Assembly (NCBI RefSeq): GCF_022049065.2
Contig: NZ_CP095743.1
Span: 1,255,001-1,319,000, forward strand
Reading direction: 5' to 3'
Length of the DNA: 64,000 nucleotides
Source: Niallia sp. Man26
Lineage (GTDB): Bacteria > Bacillota > Bacilli > Bacillales > Cytobacillaceae
In this document: positions 56,204 to 64,000 of the stretch, piece by piece
How positions within the stretch are numbered: the stretch's first letter is position 1
How the letters are laid out: every line of letters begins with the position of its first letter
Translations under genes and position numbers: made by a program
Notes under the pieces: model-generated
Database searches by the model: none
What the model was told of the DNA's origin: nothing
What the model saw: only the letters and a program-made list of their open reading frames with translations

Positions 56204-56479
56204 ATGCTAGGGCAGAGACAAGGCATCATCGTGTACCTTTATTCGTTGAAGCAGGCGAAAATGCTGCGCAGATATGGAAATGTCCACTATATTTCCAAAC
56301 GATTAAAGTATGTTGTGCTATATACTAATTTAACGGAAACAGAAGCTCTAATGGAAAAGTTAAACTCCTTTTCATTTGTGAAAAAAGTAGAGCCTTCGTA
56401 TAAACCGTTTTTAAAAATGGAATTTGAAAATTCTAAACCGGACAAAGCAAAAGAATATGATTATAAGATGGGCATATAA
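56204..56479 (+). CDS. ylbG: UPF0298 family protein YlbG
   Basis: The 91-residue protein opens [20 protein letters not shown] and has [14 protein letters not shown] in the middle, typical of UPF0298 (ferredoxin-like fold). Function is unknown. The ATG follows GCGGGGGAAT. It lies between ricF and rsmD as in B. subtilis. Confidence 0.93.
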   Translation: MLGQRQGIIVYLYSLKQAKMLRRYGNVHYISKRLKYVVLYTNLTETEALMEKLNSFSFVKKVEPSYKPFLKMEFENSKPDKAKEYDYKMGI

Positions 56480-56862
56480 AAAAACTAAGAATACATCTTG
56501 GTTTTTTTATTTTGAAAAAAAAAACCTGCAAGCTATTTGCTTGCAGGCTCCTTCTATATCCTCTTACAGGAAAGAAGGTAAAGGGAGAGGAGAAACCGGA
56601 GGAAGAACTTATGGGGAAACGTAAGTCTTCTCCGCGGTTGGCAACAACATCCTCGAATAGATGTTGTTAATTACAGTATTGCCAAGGAAGCGCACCTTAT
56701 ACATCAAAGTTTGCTTTTTTGTGAAAAATTAAAAACAGCTTGAGATTTGTGTGTGCCGATATCTGATTCTTTATAGAAGTGTAAATGAGTGTTGGAATCC
56801 CGGGAATGTTTATGATAGGATAGTCAATGATAAACTATCAACTAATAAATCAGTGGTGATGT
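56480..56862. other. Intergenic gap ylbG-rsmD with unexplained hairpins
   Basis: CCTGCAAGC/GCTTGCAGG (56525-56547) is followed on the minus strand by ten T (plus strand A at 56515-56524), a perfect minus-strand terminator with no minus-strand gene before it. AACAACATC/GATGTTGTT (56643-56668) is a second hairpin. A 19-codon frame (ATG at 56610, after GGAGG) runs into it. The rest shows nothing. Confidence 0.6.
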
Positions 56863-57438
56863 ATGATGAGAGTCGTTTCAGGAACGAATAAAGGCATTTC
56901 ATTAAAGGCGGTGCCTGGCAATTCGACAAGACCGACTACGGATAAAGTGAAAGAAGCAATCTTCAATATGATTGGCCCGTATTTTGAAGGCGGAATTGGT
57001 CTCGACCTGTTTGCCGGCAGTGGTGGATTAGGGATTGAGGCGTTAAGCAGGGGGCTTGAAAAGGTCATTTTTGTTGATAAGGATGGAAAAGCTATACATA
57101 CAGTTAAGACGAATATCGCTGCTTGCAAATTGGAAGCTAAAGCAGAGGTTTATCGCAATGAAGCAGACAGGGCGCTTAAAGCGCTAATAAAAAGAGATGT
57201 AGTTTTTGATTACATATTTTTAGACCCGCCTTATAAAAAACAGCAATTGGAGAAATTAGTCCTGATTATTAATGAAGAGGGCCTCCTTGCTGATGATGGT
57301 GTAATAGTTTGCGAACATGGTTCAGAAGTAGCACTCCCGGAAAAAATCGGCAGTTTTCAGCAAATTAAATATGAAAAGTATGGAATCATTGCTGTATCGA
57401 TTTATTCAAAACAAACAGATATGGAGGAAAATGCATAA
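56863..57438 (+). CDS. rsmD: 16S rRNA (guanine966-N2)-methyltransferase
   Basis: The 191-residue enzyme has the SAM-binding DLFAGSGGLGIEALSRG and the catalytic motif FLDPPYKKQ. It methylates G966 of 16S rRNA during 30S assembly. Two adjacent ATG codons (56863, 56866) follow GGTGATG; the second matches the family N-terminus MRVVSGTNKG. Its stop is directly joined to the coaD start, so the two are coupled. Confidence 0.95.
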   Translation: MMRVVSGTNKGISLKAVPGNSTRPTTDKVKEAIFNMIGPYFEGGIGLDLFAGSGGLGIEALSRGLEKVIFVDKDGKAIHTVKTNIAACKLEAKAEVYRNEADRALKALIKRDVVFDYIFLDPPYKKQQLEKLVLIINEEGLLADDGVIVCEHGSEVALPEKIGSFQQIKYEKYGIIAVSIYSKQTDMEENA

Positions 57439-57972
<534 letters not shown>

Positions 57973-59199
57973 TTAAACTGTCCGTTTCTTTCCTGGAAGC
58001 CGGAAGAAAAGGATGACAACATAAACGGACAAGCAAATAATGGTAAATGCCGGACCTATCTCCATCCATTTTTGCATAGCTTGGCTAATCCATCCCTGGT
58101 CTTCTAAAAACGCGGGCATCGCAAACGCTGGTTTATCATCATTAAGGAAATTCGCGCTGAAAACATCCCAGAACAAATACGTGTAAATACTTGCAAAAAT
58201 AGCTTGCAGAATTCGTGCGAAGAAGAACGGCTTAAAACCAATATCTGTTTGTGCTAAGATACTTGCAACCTGTGCTTGCACACTCAATCCGCAAAAGCCA
58301 AGAATCATGCTTGTCACAATTGCTTGTTGCATTAAAGTGCTCGATTCTACTCCGCTTGTTAATTTACTTCCCAGCGTAATCTCGAAAATCCCGGCAATAA
58401 ATGGGATAGACAAAGCGGTGGAGAAGGAAAAAAGCTCAAAGAATTTATCTATGAACCCAGCCAAAAGGGAAGTTACCTGCAAGTGAAACAGCAAGCGATT
58501 AATAACAGAAAAAAGAATGATGAACCCGCCTACCATTAATAGAGACTGTATGGAAGATGTTACAGCATCACCTAGCAGCTTTCCTAATGGACGCTTATCC
58601 TTCAAGCGGGTGTGATGAAGCTCCCGCAATGCACGCTTCAAAGAAGGAACTTTGCTGCTCTTTTTATCTTTCGGAATCTTTTCATCTACTCCGTAAAATC
58701 TCATACAAAGACCGACAGTAAAATTCGCTAAGTAATGGGCTCCTGCCAGCAGAAATCCAAGCTTCGGATTATGAAAGAAAGCAGCAGAAACGGCGCCGAT
58801 AATGAACATCGGGTTAGAAGCATTTGAAAAGGAAACGAGCCTTTCAGCTTCAACCTTCGTAATTTGCTTTTCTTCTCTTAACCTGGCTGTTAATTTTGCT
58901 CCTGTAGGGAAGCCGGATACCATCCCCATCGCCCATACAAACCCGCCGACACCTGGAACTTTAAAAAGTGGGCGCATTACCGGTTCTAGTAAAACCCCTA
59001 AAAATCGAACAACTCCAAATCCGATTAAAACTTCAGATAAAATGAGAAAAGGAAGCAATGATGGAAAGACGATTGTCCACCATGTGTTTAGACCGTCCTT
59101 GGATGCTTCGACTGCTGTTGCAGGGAATGTAACTAGTGCAAAAGCTAAAAAAGATGCAGTGCCAGCTAGAATTATGGTTTTCACTTTCGAACGATACAA
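57973..59199 (-). CDS. ylbJ: Sporulation integral membrane protein YlbJ
   Basis: The 408-residue membrane protein has about eight helices and nucleoside-recognition (Gate) domains, including GMVSGFPTGAKLTARLREEK. In B. subtilis ylbJ is sigma-E controlled and required for heat-resistant spores. Start is TTG after GGGGAGGG. It is divergent from ylbK. Confidence 0.92.
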   Translation of the reverse strand: MYRSKVKTIILAGTASFLAFALVTFPATAVEASKDGLNTWWTIVFPSLLPFLILSEVLIGFGVVRFLGVLLEPVMRPLFKVPGVGGFVWAMGMVSGFPTGAKLTARLREEKQITKVEAERLVSFSNASNPMFIIGAVSAAFFHNPKLGFLLAGAHYLANFTVGLCMRFYGVDEKIPKDKKSSKVPSLKRALRELHHTRLKDKRPLGKLLGDAVTSSIQSLLMVGGFIILFSVINRLLFHLQVTSLLAGFIDKFFELFSFSTALSIPFIAGIFEITLGSKLTSGVESSTLMQQAIVTSMILGFCGLSVQAQVASILAQTDIGFKPFFFARILQAIFASIYTYLFWDVFSANFLNDDKPAFAMPAFLEDQGWISQAMQKWMEIGPAFTIICLSVYVVILFFRLPGKKRTV

Positions 59200-59339
59200 G
59201 AATATATTCCCTCCCCTTTATAAAACATCTATTTCAAACTCGTCCTTTTAGCCCTCTACCAAACAATATACTCATAAGCAGAAAAAAAAGACCATAAGAT
59301 TACTATGACCAAATTAAATAATTGGAGGGTTTTCCTTTA

Positions 59340-60131
59340 ATGAATAGACCGAAGATTGGATTAGCACTTGGTTCCGGCGGTGCCAGAGGGTTTGCGCATA
59401 TCGGCGTCATCAAAATATTAAAAGAGGCCAATATTCCGATAGATTATATCGCAGGAAGCAGCATTGGAGCGATAGTTGCTTCCCTTTATGCGGCAGGCTC
59501 AGATATTGACAGACTTTATTTCATCTCTAAATTTTTTAAACGAAAATATTATCTTGATTTCACACTCCCGAGAATGGGTTTTATAGCAGGAAACAAAGTG
59601 AAAGAGCTTATTCATTTGTTTACGTATGGAAAAAATATTGAAGATTTGGATTTCCCTATTGCGATTGTCGCAACAGATTTGTCGTTGGGAGAAAAGGTTG
59701 TCTTTAAAAAGGGGCCGATTGCAGAGGCTGTCAGGGCAAGCATTTCGATTCCAGGCATTTTTGTGCCGGAAAAAATGGACGGGCGGCTTCTAGTGGACGG
59801 AGGAGTAATCGATAGGATTCCTGTTTCTGTCGTGAAAGAAATGGGGGCAGACTTAGTGATTGCCGTTGATGTAGCAAATGTAGGCAATGATGCCGAGATA
59901 AGCTCTATATACGATGTCATCATGCGCAGTATTGACATTATGCAGCGGGAGCTTGTTAATTATCGGGAAGAGGCGAGTGATTTTATGATAAGGCCCCAAG
60001 TTGAAATGTTTAACAGCAAGGCTTTTACCGATTTAGAGAAAATAATTGAAAGAGGAGAAGAGGAGGCAAGACTGCATACAGCTAACATAAAAAAAGCGAT
60101 AGCAAAATGGAAAAGAGAAAAAAAGGAATGA
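59340..60131 (+). CDS. ylbK: Patatin-like phospholipase YlbK (RssA family)
   Basis: The 263-residue protein has the oxyanion motif GSGGARGFAHIG, the nucleophile in GSSIG and the catalytic Asp in DGGVIDRIP, so the Ser-Asp dyad is complete. It probably hydrolyses lipid acyl esters. I start at ATG 59340, ten bases after GGAGGG; the ATG at 59322 lies before the ribosome site. In relatives ylbL follows; it is missing here. Confidence 0.93.
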   Translation: MNRPKIGLALGSGGARGFAHIGVIKILKEANIPIDYIAGSSIGAIVASLYAAGSDIDRLYFISKFFKRKYYLDFTLPRMGFIAGNKVKELIHLFTYGKNIEDLDFPIAIVATDLSLGEKVVFKKGPIAEAVRASISIPGIFVPEKMDGRLLVDGGVIDRIPVSVVKEMGADLVIAVDVANVGNDAEISSIYDVIMRSIDIMQRELVNYREEASDFMIRPQVEMFNSKAFTDLEKIIERGEEEARLHTANIKKAIAKWKREKKE

Positions 60132-60160
60132 CCTGTTTTTACTTGGTCATTCCTTTTTTT
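60119..60160. terminator. Bidirectional terminator, ylbK and tmcAL
   Basis: A stem AAAAAGGAATGACC/GGTCATTCCTTTTT between convergent genes, with T-run. Confidence 0.93.
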
Positions 60161-61374
60161 TATTCATCTACCATGATAGGAACATGACTGTATTCCATCG
60201 CTAATAGCTCCTTCTGGTTTGCAGGGTGTGCACCCAGTGCATAAATAGATGCTGCTCGTATGTCTAAGTCAATTTGATGATGTTGTATGGAAGAAAGCTT
60301 GCTGATAAGTGGGAGTTTAAGTGTCTTTTTGTGCTTCTTCAAATAAGCTCTCCCTAGTTTTGTGCTGCCTAACAGTCGCAAGTATGCAGGTGTGTCGTTC
60401 TTTTGTATTTCCCCTTTTGTTGTGTTTGTCAGAATATGGACACATATTCGCTGGAGCCTTGTCCAAGTGTAGCGTTTCGTTTTCAACAAGGACATGAACT
60501 CCTGAAAGGAATCTGCTTTTTGACAAATCGCCAAAATTCGGTTCTCAATACCTTCCTCCACTTCATAAATCGTTTGCAGTTCACTCGGTGACATTTGTAT
60601 AAGCCTAAACTTAAGATATGGCCAGTAATTTTCCCAATGATGAAAAATAGAGAAGGTTTGTTTGTAGTCTTCTAAGATCTTCAGAGTAGTGGTATTCACG
60701 TAGGGTGCAATCGTTTGAACGCTATGTTTTTCAAAAATTTCCTTGCGGATGCTCGTAGCGCTGGCAATAGTCTCGGAACTAAAATATGAATCATGATAAT
60801 TTGCTTTAATCCGCGGAATTGTATAAAGACCCATCTGCAAGCCTTTTGACATTACTGCTTTTACATACTCAAAGCCCAAAATATTGTTTGGCAATGTTAA
60901 GTCGGCAATATTATCCTCACCTGTTGTTAAATCCGTAAAGGCAAGTGACATTGCTTTTGGATAACTGCAGCCTTCCTGCAGATGCTGCTTGATCCTTTCA
61001 GCGAATAAAGCATTCTTGCTAGTCAAGATATGGTATGCATTCATAAATTCATTGATTTTTCCAGACTCGCTGCCAAAGCAAACAGCATGACAGTGTAAAC
61101 TGTCCAACAACTGTACTGCTCCTTGTGCAAAAATGGTTGCATGTTGTACGCTGAACGCATAGGGAAGTTCAATGACAAGATCAGCACCGCCAGAGATCGC
61201 CATCTCTGCTCTGTGCCATTTGGAAACTAATGCAGGTTCGCCCCGCTGCAGGAATGGTCCACTCATAACTGCTATGACAATATCTGCATCTGATAATTCC
61301 TTTGCTTTTTGGATATGATGTAAATGTCCATTATGAAATGGATTATATTCGACAATTATCCCAACAGCTTTCAT
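60160..61374 (-). CDS. tmcAL: tRNA(Met) cytidine acetate ligase
   Basis: The 404-residue protein has the nucleotidyltransferase motif VEYNPFHNGHLHHI (HxGH type) and the following HRAEMAISGGADLVIELPY. It uses acetate and ATP to form N4-acetylcytidine at the wobble position of elongator tRNA(Met). It corresponds to B. subtilis ylbM. The ATG follows AAGGAGA. It is divergent from ylbN. Confidence 0.94.
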   Translation of the reverse strand: MKAVGIIVEYNPFHNGHLHHIQKAKELSDADIVIAVMSGPFLQRGEPALVSKWHRAEMAISGGADLVIELPYAFSVQHATIFAQGAVQLLDSLHCHAVCFGSESGKINEFMNAYHILTSKNALFAERIKQHLQEGCSYPKAMSLAFTDLTTGEDNIADLTLPNNILGFEYVKAVMSKGLQMGLYTIPRIKANYHDSYFSSETIASATSIRKEIFEKHSVQTIAPYVNTTTLKILEDYKQTFSIFHHWENYWPYLKFRLIQMSPSELQTIYEVEEGIENRILAICQKADSFQEFMSLLKTKRYTWTRLQRICVHILTNTTKGEIQKNDTPAYLRLLGSTKLGRAYLKKHKKTLKLPLISKLSSIQHHQIDLDIRAASIYALGAHPANQKELLAMEYSHVPIMVDE

Positions 61375-61651
61375 TTCAAATCTCCTTACAAGTTTCTTTC
61401 AAGAATGATTGGCATTGCTTTCGTAACTATATCGATTAAAGCTCAATTTCTTATCCTAGAATACATGATAAAGAAACGATAAGCAAAGCTTATAAAGCAA
61501 GGATTCTTTTTGCGGAAAAAGGTGCAGCCATAATATTTGCAATTCCGTCTATTCGAGGTAGAATAGATACAGTGCTATTGCATTAGAATTGCAAACCCAT
61601 CATGCTTTTAAGTATAAAAGGGAAAAGCAAAGATAGTGTAAAGAAAAAATA

Positions 61652-61680
61652 TTGACAAATAATTATATGAAAGCTATAAT
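61652..61680 (+). promoter_or_regulatory. Perfect sigma-A promoter of ylbN-rpmF
   Basis: TTGACA (61652-61657), 17 bp, TATAAT (61675-61680): both boxes and spacing are full consensus. The ylbN start is about 20 bp after the expected start of transcription. The remaining part of the 330-bp gap (61375-61651) shows nothing else. Confidence 0.9.
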
Positions 61681-61707
61681 TACCTTTGTTGCCTTGGGGT
61701 GATATAT

Positions 61708-62217
61708 ATGAAATGGACGTTAAGCCAGTTACAAAAATACCGAAGTAAGGGACTATCTATTGATGAAACAATCAACGCAGATGGAATTAAGGAAGTTGAT
61801 TCCTCCATCAGGCGTGTATCTCCTATGCATATTACAGGAAGAACAGATATTGATTCAAAGAAAGTGACTTTTCATTTAAAAATACAAGGTCATTTAGTAT
61901 TACCTTGCTCTCGTACTTTAGTAGACGTGGATTATCCAATTAATGTAGAAACGACTGAAACTTTCCTTTTGAATGTTCCGGATTATGAAACAGGAGAAGA
62001 GGAAGTTCATCAAGTAAAGGGCGATGTAATTGACTTATTGCCAATTATAGAAGAAATACTTTTACTTGAAGTACCAATGCAAGTCTTCTGTGAAGACAGT
62101 ACAGAAGAGGGTGCTCCTCAATCCGGTAAGGACTGGGAAGTTATCCATGAGCAAGAGAAGAAGGAGAAAGTTGATCCTCGGCTTGCAGGACTTGCGAAAT
62201 TTTTTGAAAATGAGTAA
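61708..62217 (+). CDS. ylbN: YceD family protein (DUF177), YlbN
   Basis: The protein (169 residues) opens MKWTLSQLQKYRSKGLSIDE and contains LVLPCSRTLVDVDYPINVET, the conserved C-x-R of YceD. It is encoded before rpmF in most bacteria and is linked to 23S rRNA accumulation in E. coli. The ATG at 61708 follows TTGGGGTGAT; a GTG at 61699 lies within that site. It is cotranscribed with rpmF, 96 bp downstream. Confidence 0.93.
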   Translation: MKWTLSQLQKYRSKGLSIDETINADGIKEVDSSIRRVSPMHITGRTDIDSKKVTFHLKIQGHLVLPCSRTLVDVDYPINVETTETFLLNVPDYETGEEEVHQVKGDVIDLLPIIEEILLLEVPMQVFCEDSTEEGAPQSGKDWEVIHEQEKKEKVDPRLAGLAKFFENE

Positions 62218-62313
62218 AGCTCCTTGCTTTATGCTTGGACAAACAAGAAAACCTGAGAATGGATTGTATCTGCTCTCAAGACTTTCTTAATACTCTTTAA
62301 GGAGGTGGGAAGA

Positions 62314-62487
62314 ATGGCTGTACCTTTTAGAAGAACATCTAAAACTGCAAAAAGAAAACGTCGTACACATTTTAAATTACAAGTGCCTGGTATGGTAGAA
62401 TGCCCTAACTGTGGTGAAATGAAACTTGCTCACCGCGTATGTAGCGCTTGCGGAACATACAAAGGTAAAGAAGTTGTAAGCAACTAA
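62314..62487 (+). CDS. rpmF: 50S ribosomal protein L32
   Basis: The 57-residue basic protein opens [20 protein letters not shown] and has the zinc ribbon [10 protein letters not shown]...VCSACGTY (four Cys, C+ form). The ATG follows AAGGAGGTGGG. The C+ form depends on zinc; many relatives also have a C- copy, not seen here. A strong terminator follows. Confidence 0.98.
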   Translation: MAVPFRRTSKTAKRKRRTHFKLQVPGMVECPNCGEMKLAHRVCSACGTYKGKEVVSN

Positions 62488-62498
62488 TTTTCCTTTGA

Positions 62499-62535
62499 AA
62501 AAAGCACCGGACAAATAGTCCGGTGCTTTTTTTGT
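62499..62535 (+). terminator. Terminator of ylbN-rpmF
   Basis: A 14-bp stem AAAAAGCACCGGAC/GTCCGGTGCTTTTT with a 5-base loop and T-run. Confidence 0.95.
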
Positions 62536-62622
62536 GCTTAAGTTAATCTTAGGAGAAAAAAACACTTAGTTATTTGTATAATAGAGGTATTAAATAGTAG
62601 TGACGAAGGAGGCAGCTTTGGC

Positions 62623-63081
62623 GTGATTGTGGTCAGTTCCTGTTTAGCAGGGTTGAAGGTAAGATATAACGGGTCGCATAGTCTTAATGAAAAGATTAAA
62701 GAGCTGATTGACAAAAAAGAGGCGATTGCCGTTTGTCCAGAATTGCTGGGAGGTTTTCAGACACCAAGAGAGCCCTGTGAAATTAAAGGCGGCAATGGCT
62801 ATGATGTGCTCGATGGTCATGCAATTGTAATAGATAAAAGTGGGAATGATGTTACAGATTTATATGTAGATGGTGCCTTTAAAACACTGGCTGTTGTGAA
62901 GCAGCTGCAGGCGAGTACAGTCGTTCTTAAAGAGTCTAGCCCATCTTGTGGTAGCAGCTATATATACAATGGTAATTTTGAAGGGATACAGCATGAGGGA
63001 GCAGGAATTACAACAGCGCTATTAAGAAGGGCAGGAATTAAAGTTATATCAGAGAACGAACTCGCAAAAGCGTTGCTGTGA
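62623..63081 (+). CDS. DUF523 family protein
   Basis: The 152-residue protein has the Cys-rich signature VVSSCLAGLKVRYNG, VCPELLGGFQTPREPCEI and LKESSPSCGSSYIYNG; the four or five conserved Cys suggest a metal or Fe-S site. Family function is unknown. Start is GTG after AAGGAGGC. It lies alone between rpmF and gerR; B. subtilis does not have it at this point. Confidence 0.9.
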   Translation: MIVVSSCLAGLKVRYNGSHSLNEKIKELIDKKEAIAVCPELLGGFQTPREPCEIKGGNGYDVLDGHAIVIDKSGNDVTDLYVDGAFKTLAVVKQLQASTVVLKESSPSCGSSYIYNGNFEGIQHEGAGITTALLRRAGIKVISENELAKALL

Positions 63082-63141
63082 TAGACTAGCTTTTTAGAAA
63101 ATTTCAGAGTAGATTCTTTGTGAAATGCAGGTTTAGGCCAA

Positions 63142-63167
63142 TAACTAGTCTAGTTAAGACAAGTCTT
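63142..63167. promoter_or_regulatory. Two abutting palindromes upstream of gerR
   Basis: TAACTAGTCTAGTTA (63142-63156) is a perfect 7-1-7 palindrome and AAGACAAGTCTT (63156-63167) a perfect 5-2-5 palindrome sharing its first base. They lie about 115 bp before gerR, where an operator would be placed. Confidence 0.5.
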
Positions 63168-63279
63168 GTTTTGTTCTAGTGTGATTTTAAATATTTTTTT
63201 TCTAAAAGACTAAATATCAGTCTATCTTTTCTAGTATACGCATATGTATGAATAAAAAACACTAGGAGGGATTTAGCTG

Positions 63280-63846
63280 ATGTCAACAACAAGACAAGAT
63301 GCTTGGTCAAAAGATGAAGATATACTGCTAGCAGAAGTAGTACTCCGTTTAATTAGAGAAGGTGGAACACAGCTTCAAGCGTTCGAGGAAGTAGGAAAGC
63401 TATTAACAAGAACAAGTGCAGCATGCGGATTCCGCTGGAATTCATATGTGCGCAAACAATATAAATCAGCTATTGAATTAGCAAAGAGCCAAAGAAAGCA
63501 GTTAAAAAAAGGTTTTGTTCTTGTGGAAGAGCCAGTGGAAGAAGTTTCTTTCATAGGCGGTCAGCCAGAGCCTGTTGAAACGAAAAACTTTGAAGAAATT
63601 TTAGAATATTTAAAAGATATATATCAAAAATCTTTACAGCTTGAAGAACATCATAAGCTTGATAATGCAGCTGTTAAAGAGACTGCTGAACTTGAAGCAA
63701 AAATTAGTGAGCTGCACAATGAGAACCAAAAGCTCCAAAAGGAATTGCAAACAATGGATGAAGCCTATAAAGCGCTAGTTGATTTGATGGAAAAGGCTCG
63801 TAAAATGGTTGTATTTAAAGAAGAAGAAAAACAACAAAACGCTTAA
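63280..63846 (+). CDS. gerR: Sporulation regulator GerR (YlbO, RsfA family)
   Basis: The 188-residue protein has an N-terminal Myb/SANT-like DNA-binding domain (about 5-70; [20 protein letters not shown] and [12 protein letters not shown]) and a C-terminal coiled coil (about 120-180). In B. subtilis YlbO is GerR, a mother-cell regulator that represses part of the sigma-E regulon. The ATG follows CTAGGAGG. The RsfA family call is sure; GerR rests on synteny. Confidence 0.9.
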   Translation: MSTTRQDAWSKDEDILLAEVVLRLIREGGTQLQAFEEVGKLLTRTSAACGFRWNSYVRKQYKSAIELAKSQRKQLKKGFVLVEEPVEEVSFIGGQPEPVETKNFEEILEYLKDIYQKSLQLEEHHKLDNAAVKETAELEAKISELHNENQKLQKELQTMDEAYKALVDLMEKARKMVVFKEEEKQQNA

Positions 63847-63863
63847 CAAAAGCAACATGGTCT

Positions 63864-63913
63864 TGCCCCCTTGAACCTTTCTTTGCAAAAGGATTCAAGG
63901 GGGCTTTTTCGTC
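63864..63913 (+). terminator. Terminator of gerR
   Basis: A stem GCCCCCTTGAA/TTCAAGGGGGC with an inner CCTTT/AAAGG pair and TTTTTC tail. The remaining 90 bp of the window show no gene. Confidence 0.9.
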
Positions 63914-64000
63914 TAAACGGATATATCTCCCTATAAAATTTTTCATTCATAATTATTTTTTCTGATCATATGGAACTGTTTTTGCTTTACACCTTTTATA

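Noticed and set aside
56610..56669. 19-codon frame after GGAGG between ylbG and rsmD
   Set aside because: The ribosome site is good, but the peptide is very short and its last codons lie in a hairpin, so composition is not informative.

Overview
The window is a chromosomal segment of a low-GC Gram-positive spore former of the family Bacillaceae. Three things point there. The gene order follows the Bacillus subtilis ykw-yku-ykq-pdh-yla-ylb stretch almost gene for gene. Sporulation genes are present (gerR, ylbJ, the ylaJ lipoprotein, ylbD). Shine-Dalgarno sites are strong, TTG and GTG starts are common, and intrinsic terminators follow most transcription units. I do not assign a species. I see no rRNA, tRNA, CRISPR array, prophage, transposase or plasmid gene, so this is core genome.

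Layout. 1-1.75 kb (minus strand): an ACT-domain gene and a partial UPF0210/PFL-family gene behind a consensus-like promoter, a single-aptamer glycine riboswitch and a terminator. 1.8-7.9 kb: small proteins, ptsH-ptsI (general PTS), a beta-hydroxyacid dehydrogenase (ykwC), patA and a 55-residue orphan. 8.2-17 kb: an MFS transporter and a chemotaxis and c-di-GMP section (cheV, ykyB, a PAS-PAS-GGDEF-EAL protein, a C39-like protease, ykuI). 17.4-23.8 kb: ykuJ, a tiny zinc ribbon, the c-di-AMP receptor darB, ccpC, dapH-dapL, an MscS channel, and the peroxiredoxin and thiol-disulfide pair ykuU-ykuV. 23.9-28.3 kb: a heterodimeric ABC exporter and ktrC. 28.4-32.5 kb: rpoY-rnjA, a 23-residue cationic peptide ORF, def and ykyA. 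33-38 kb: pdhABCD. 38-45.4 kb: two membrane proteins, speA, yktA, yktB, ykzI, suhB and bipA. 45.4-45.95 kb: an intergenic cluster of palindromic Bacillaceae-type repeats. 46-51 kb: ylaI, ylaJ, a phoH-like gene, ylaL, ylaN and ftsW. 51.3-57.9 kb: ctaB, a DUF420 gene, ylbC-ylbH and coaD. 58-64 kb: ylbJ, ylbK, tmcAL, ylbN-rpmF, a DUF523 gene and gerR.

How the genes fit together. patA, dapH and dapL give the acetylase-specific steps of diaminopimelate/lysine synthesis. ptsHI and pdhABCD cover sugar uptake and the pyruvate node. rnjA and rpoY, ylbF, def, rsmD, tmcAL, bipA and rpmF serve RNA and protein synthesis. Two nucleotide second messengers are represented: c-di-GMP (GGDEF-EAL protein, YkuI) and c-di-AMP (DarB, KtrC).

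Most notable points: the glycine riboswitch in front of ACT-UPF0210; an exact sigma-D motif before the GGDEF-EAL gene; a promoter with a PerR-box-like overlap before ykuU; a Rex-like operator before ctaB; apparent loss of pycA, ctaA and ctaCDEFG with ctaB and the DUF420 gene kept; the repeat cluster after bipA; and several genes too short for ordinary ORF calling. I found no clear multi-gene defence system or other wholly new system. The best leads are regulatory.
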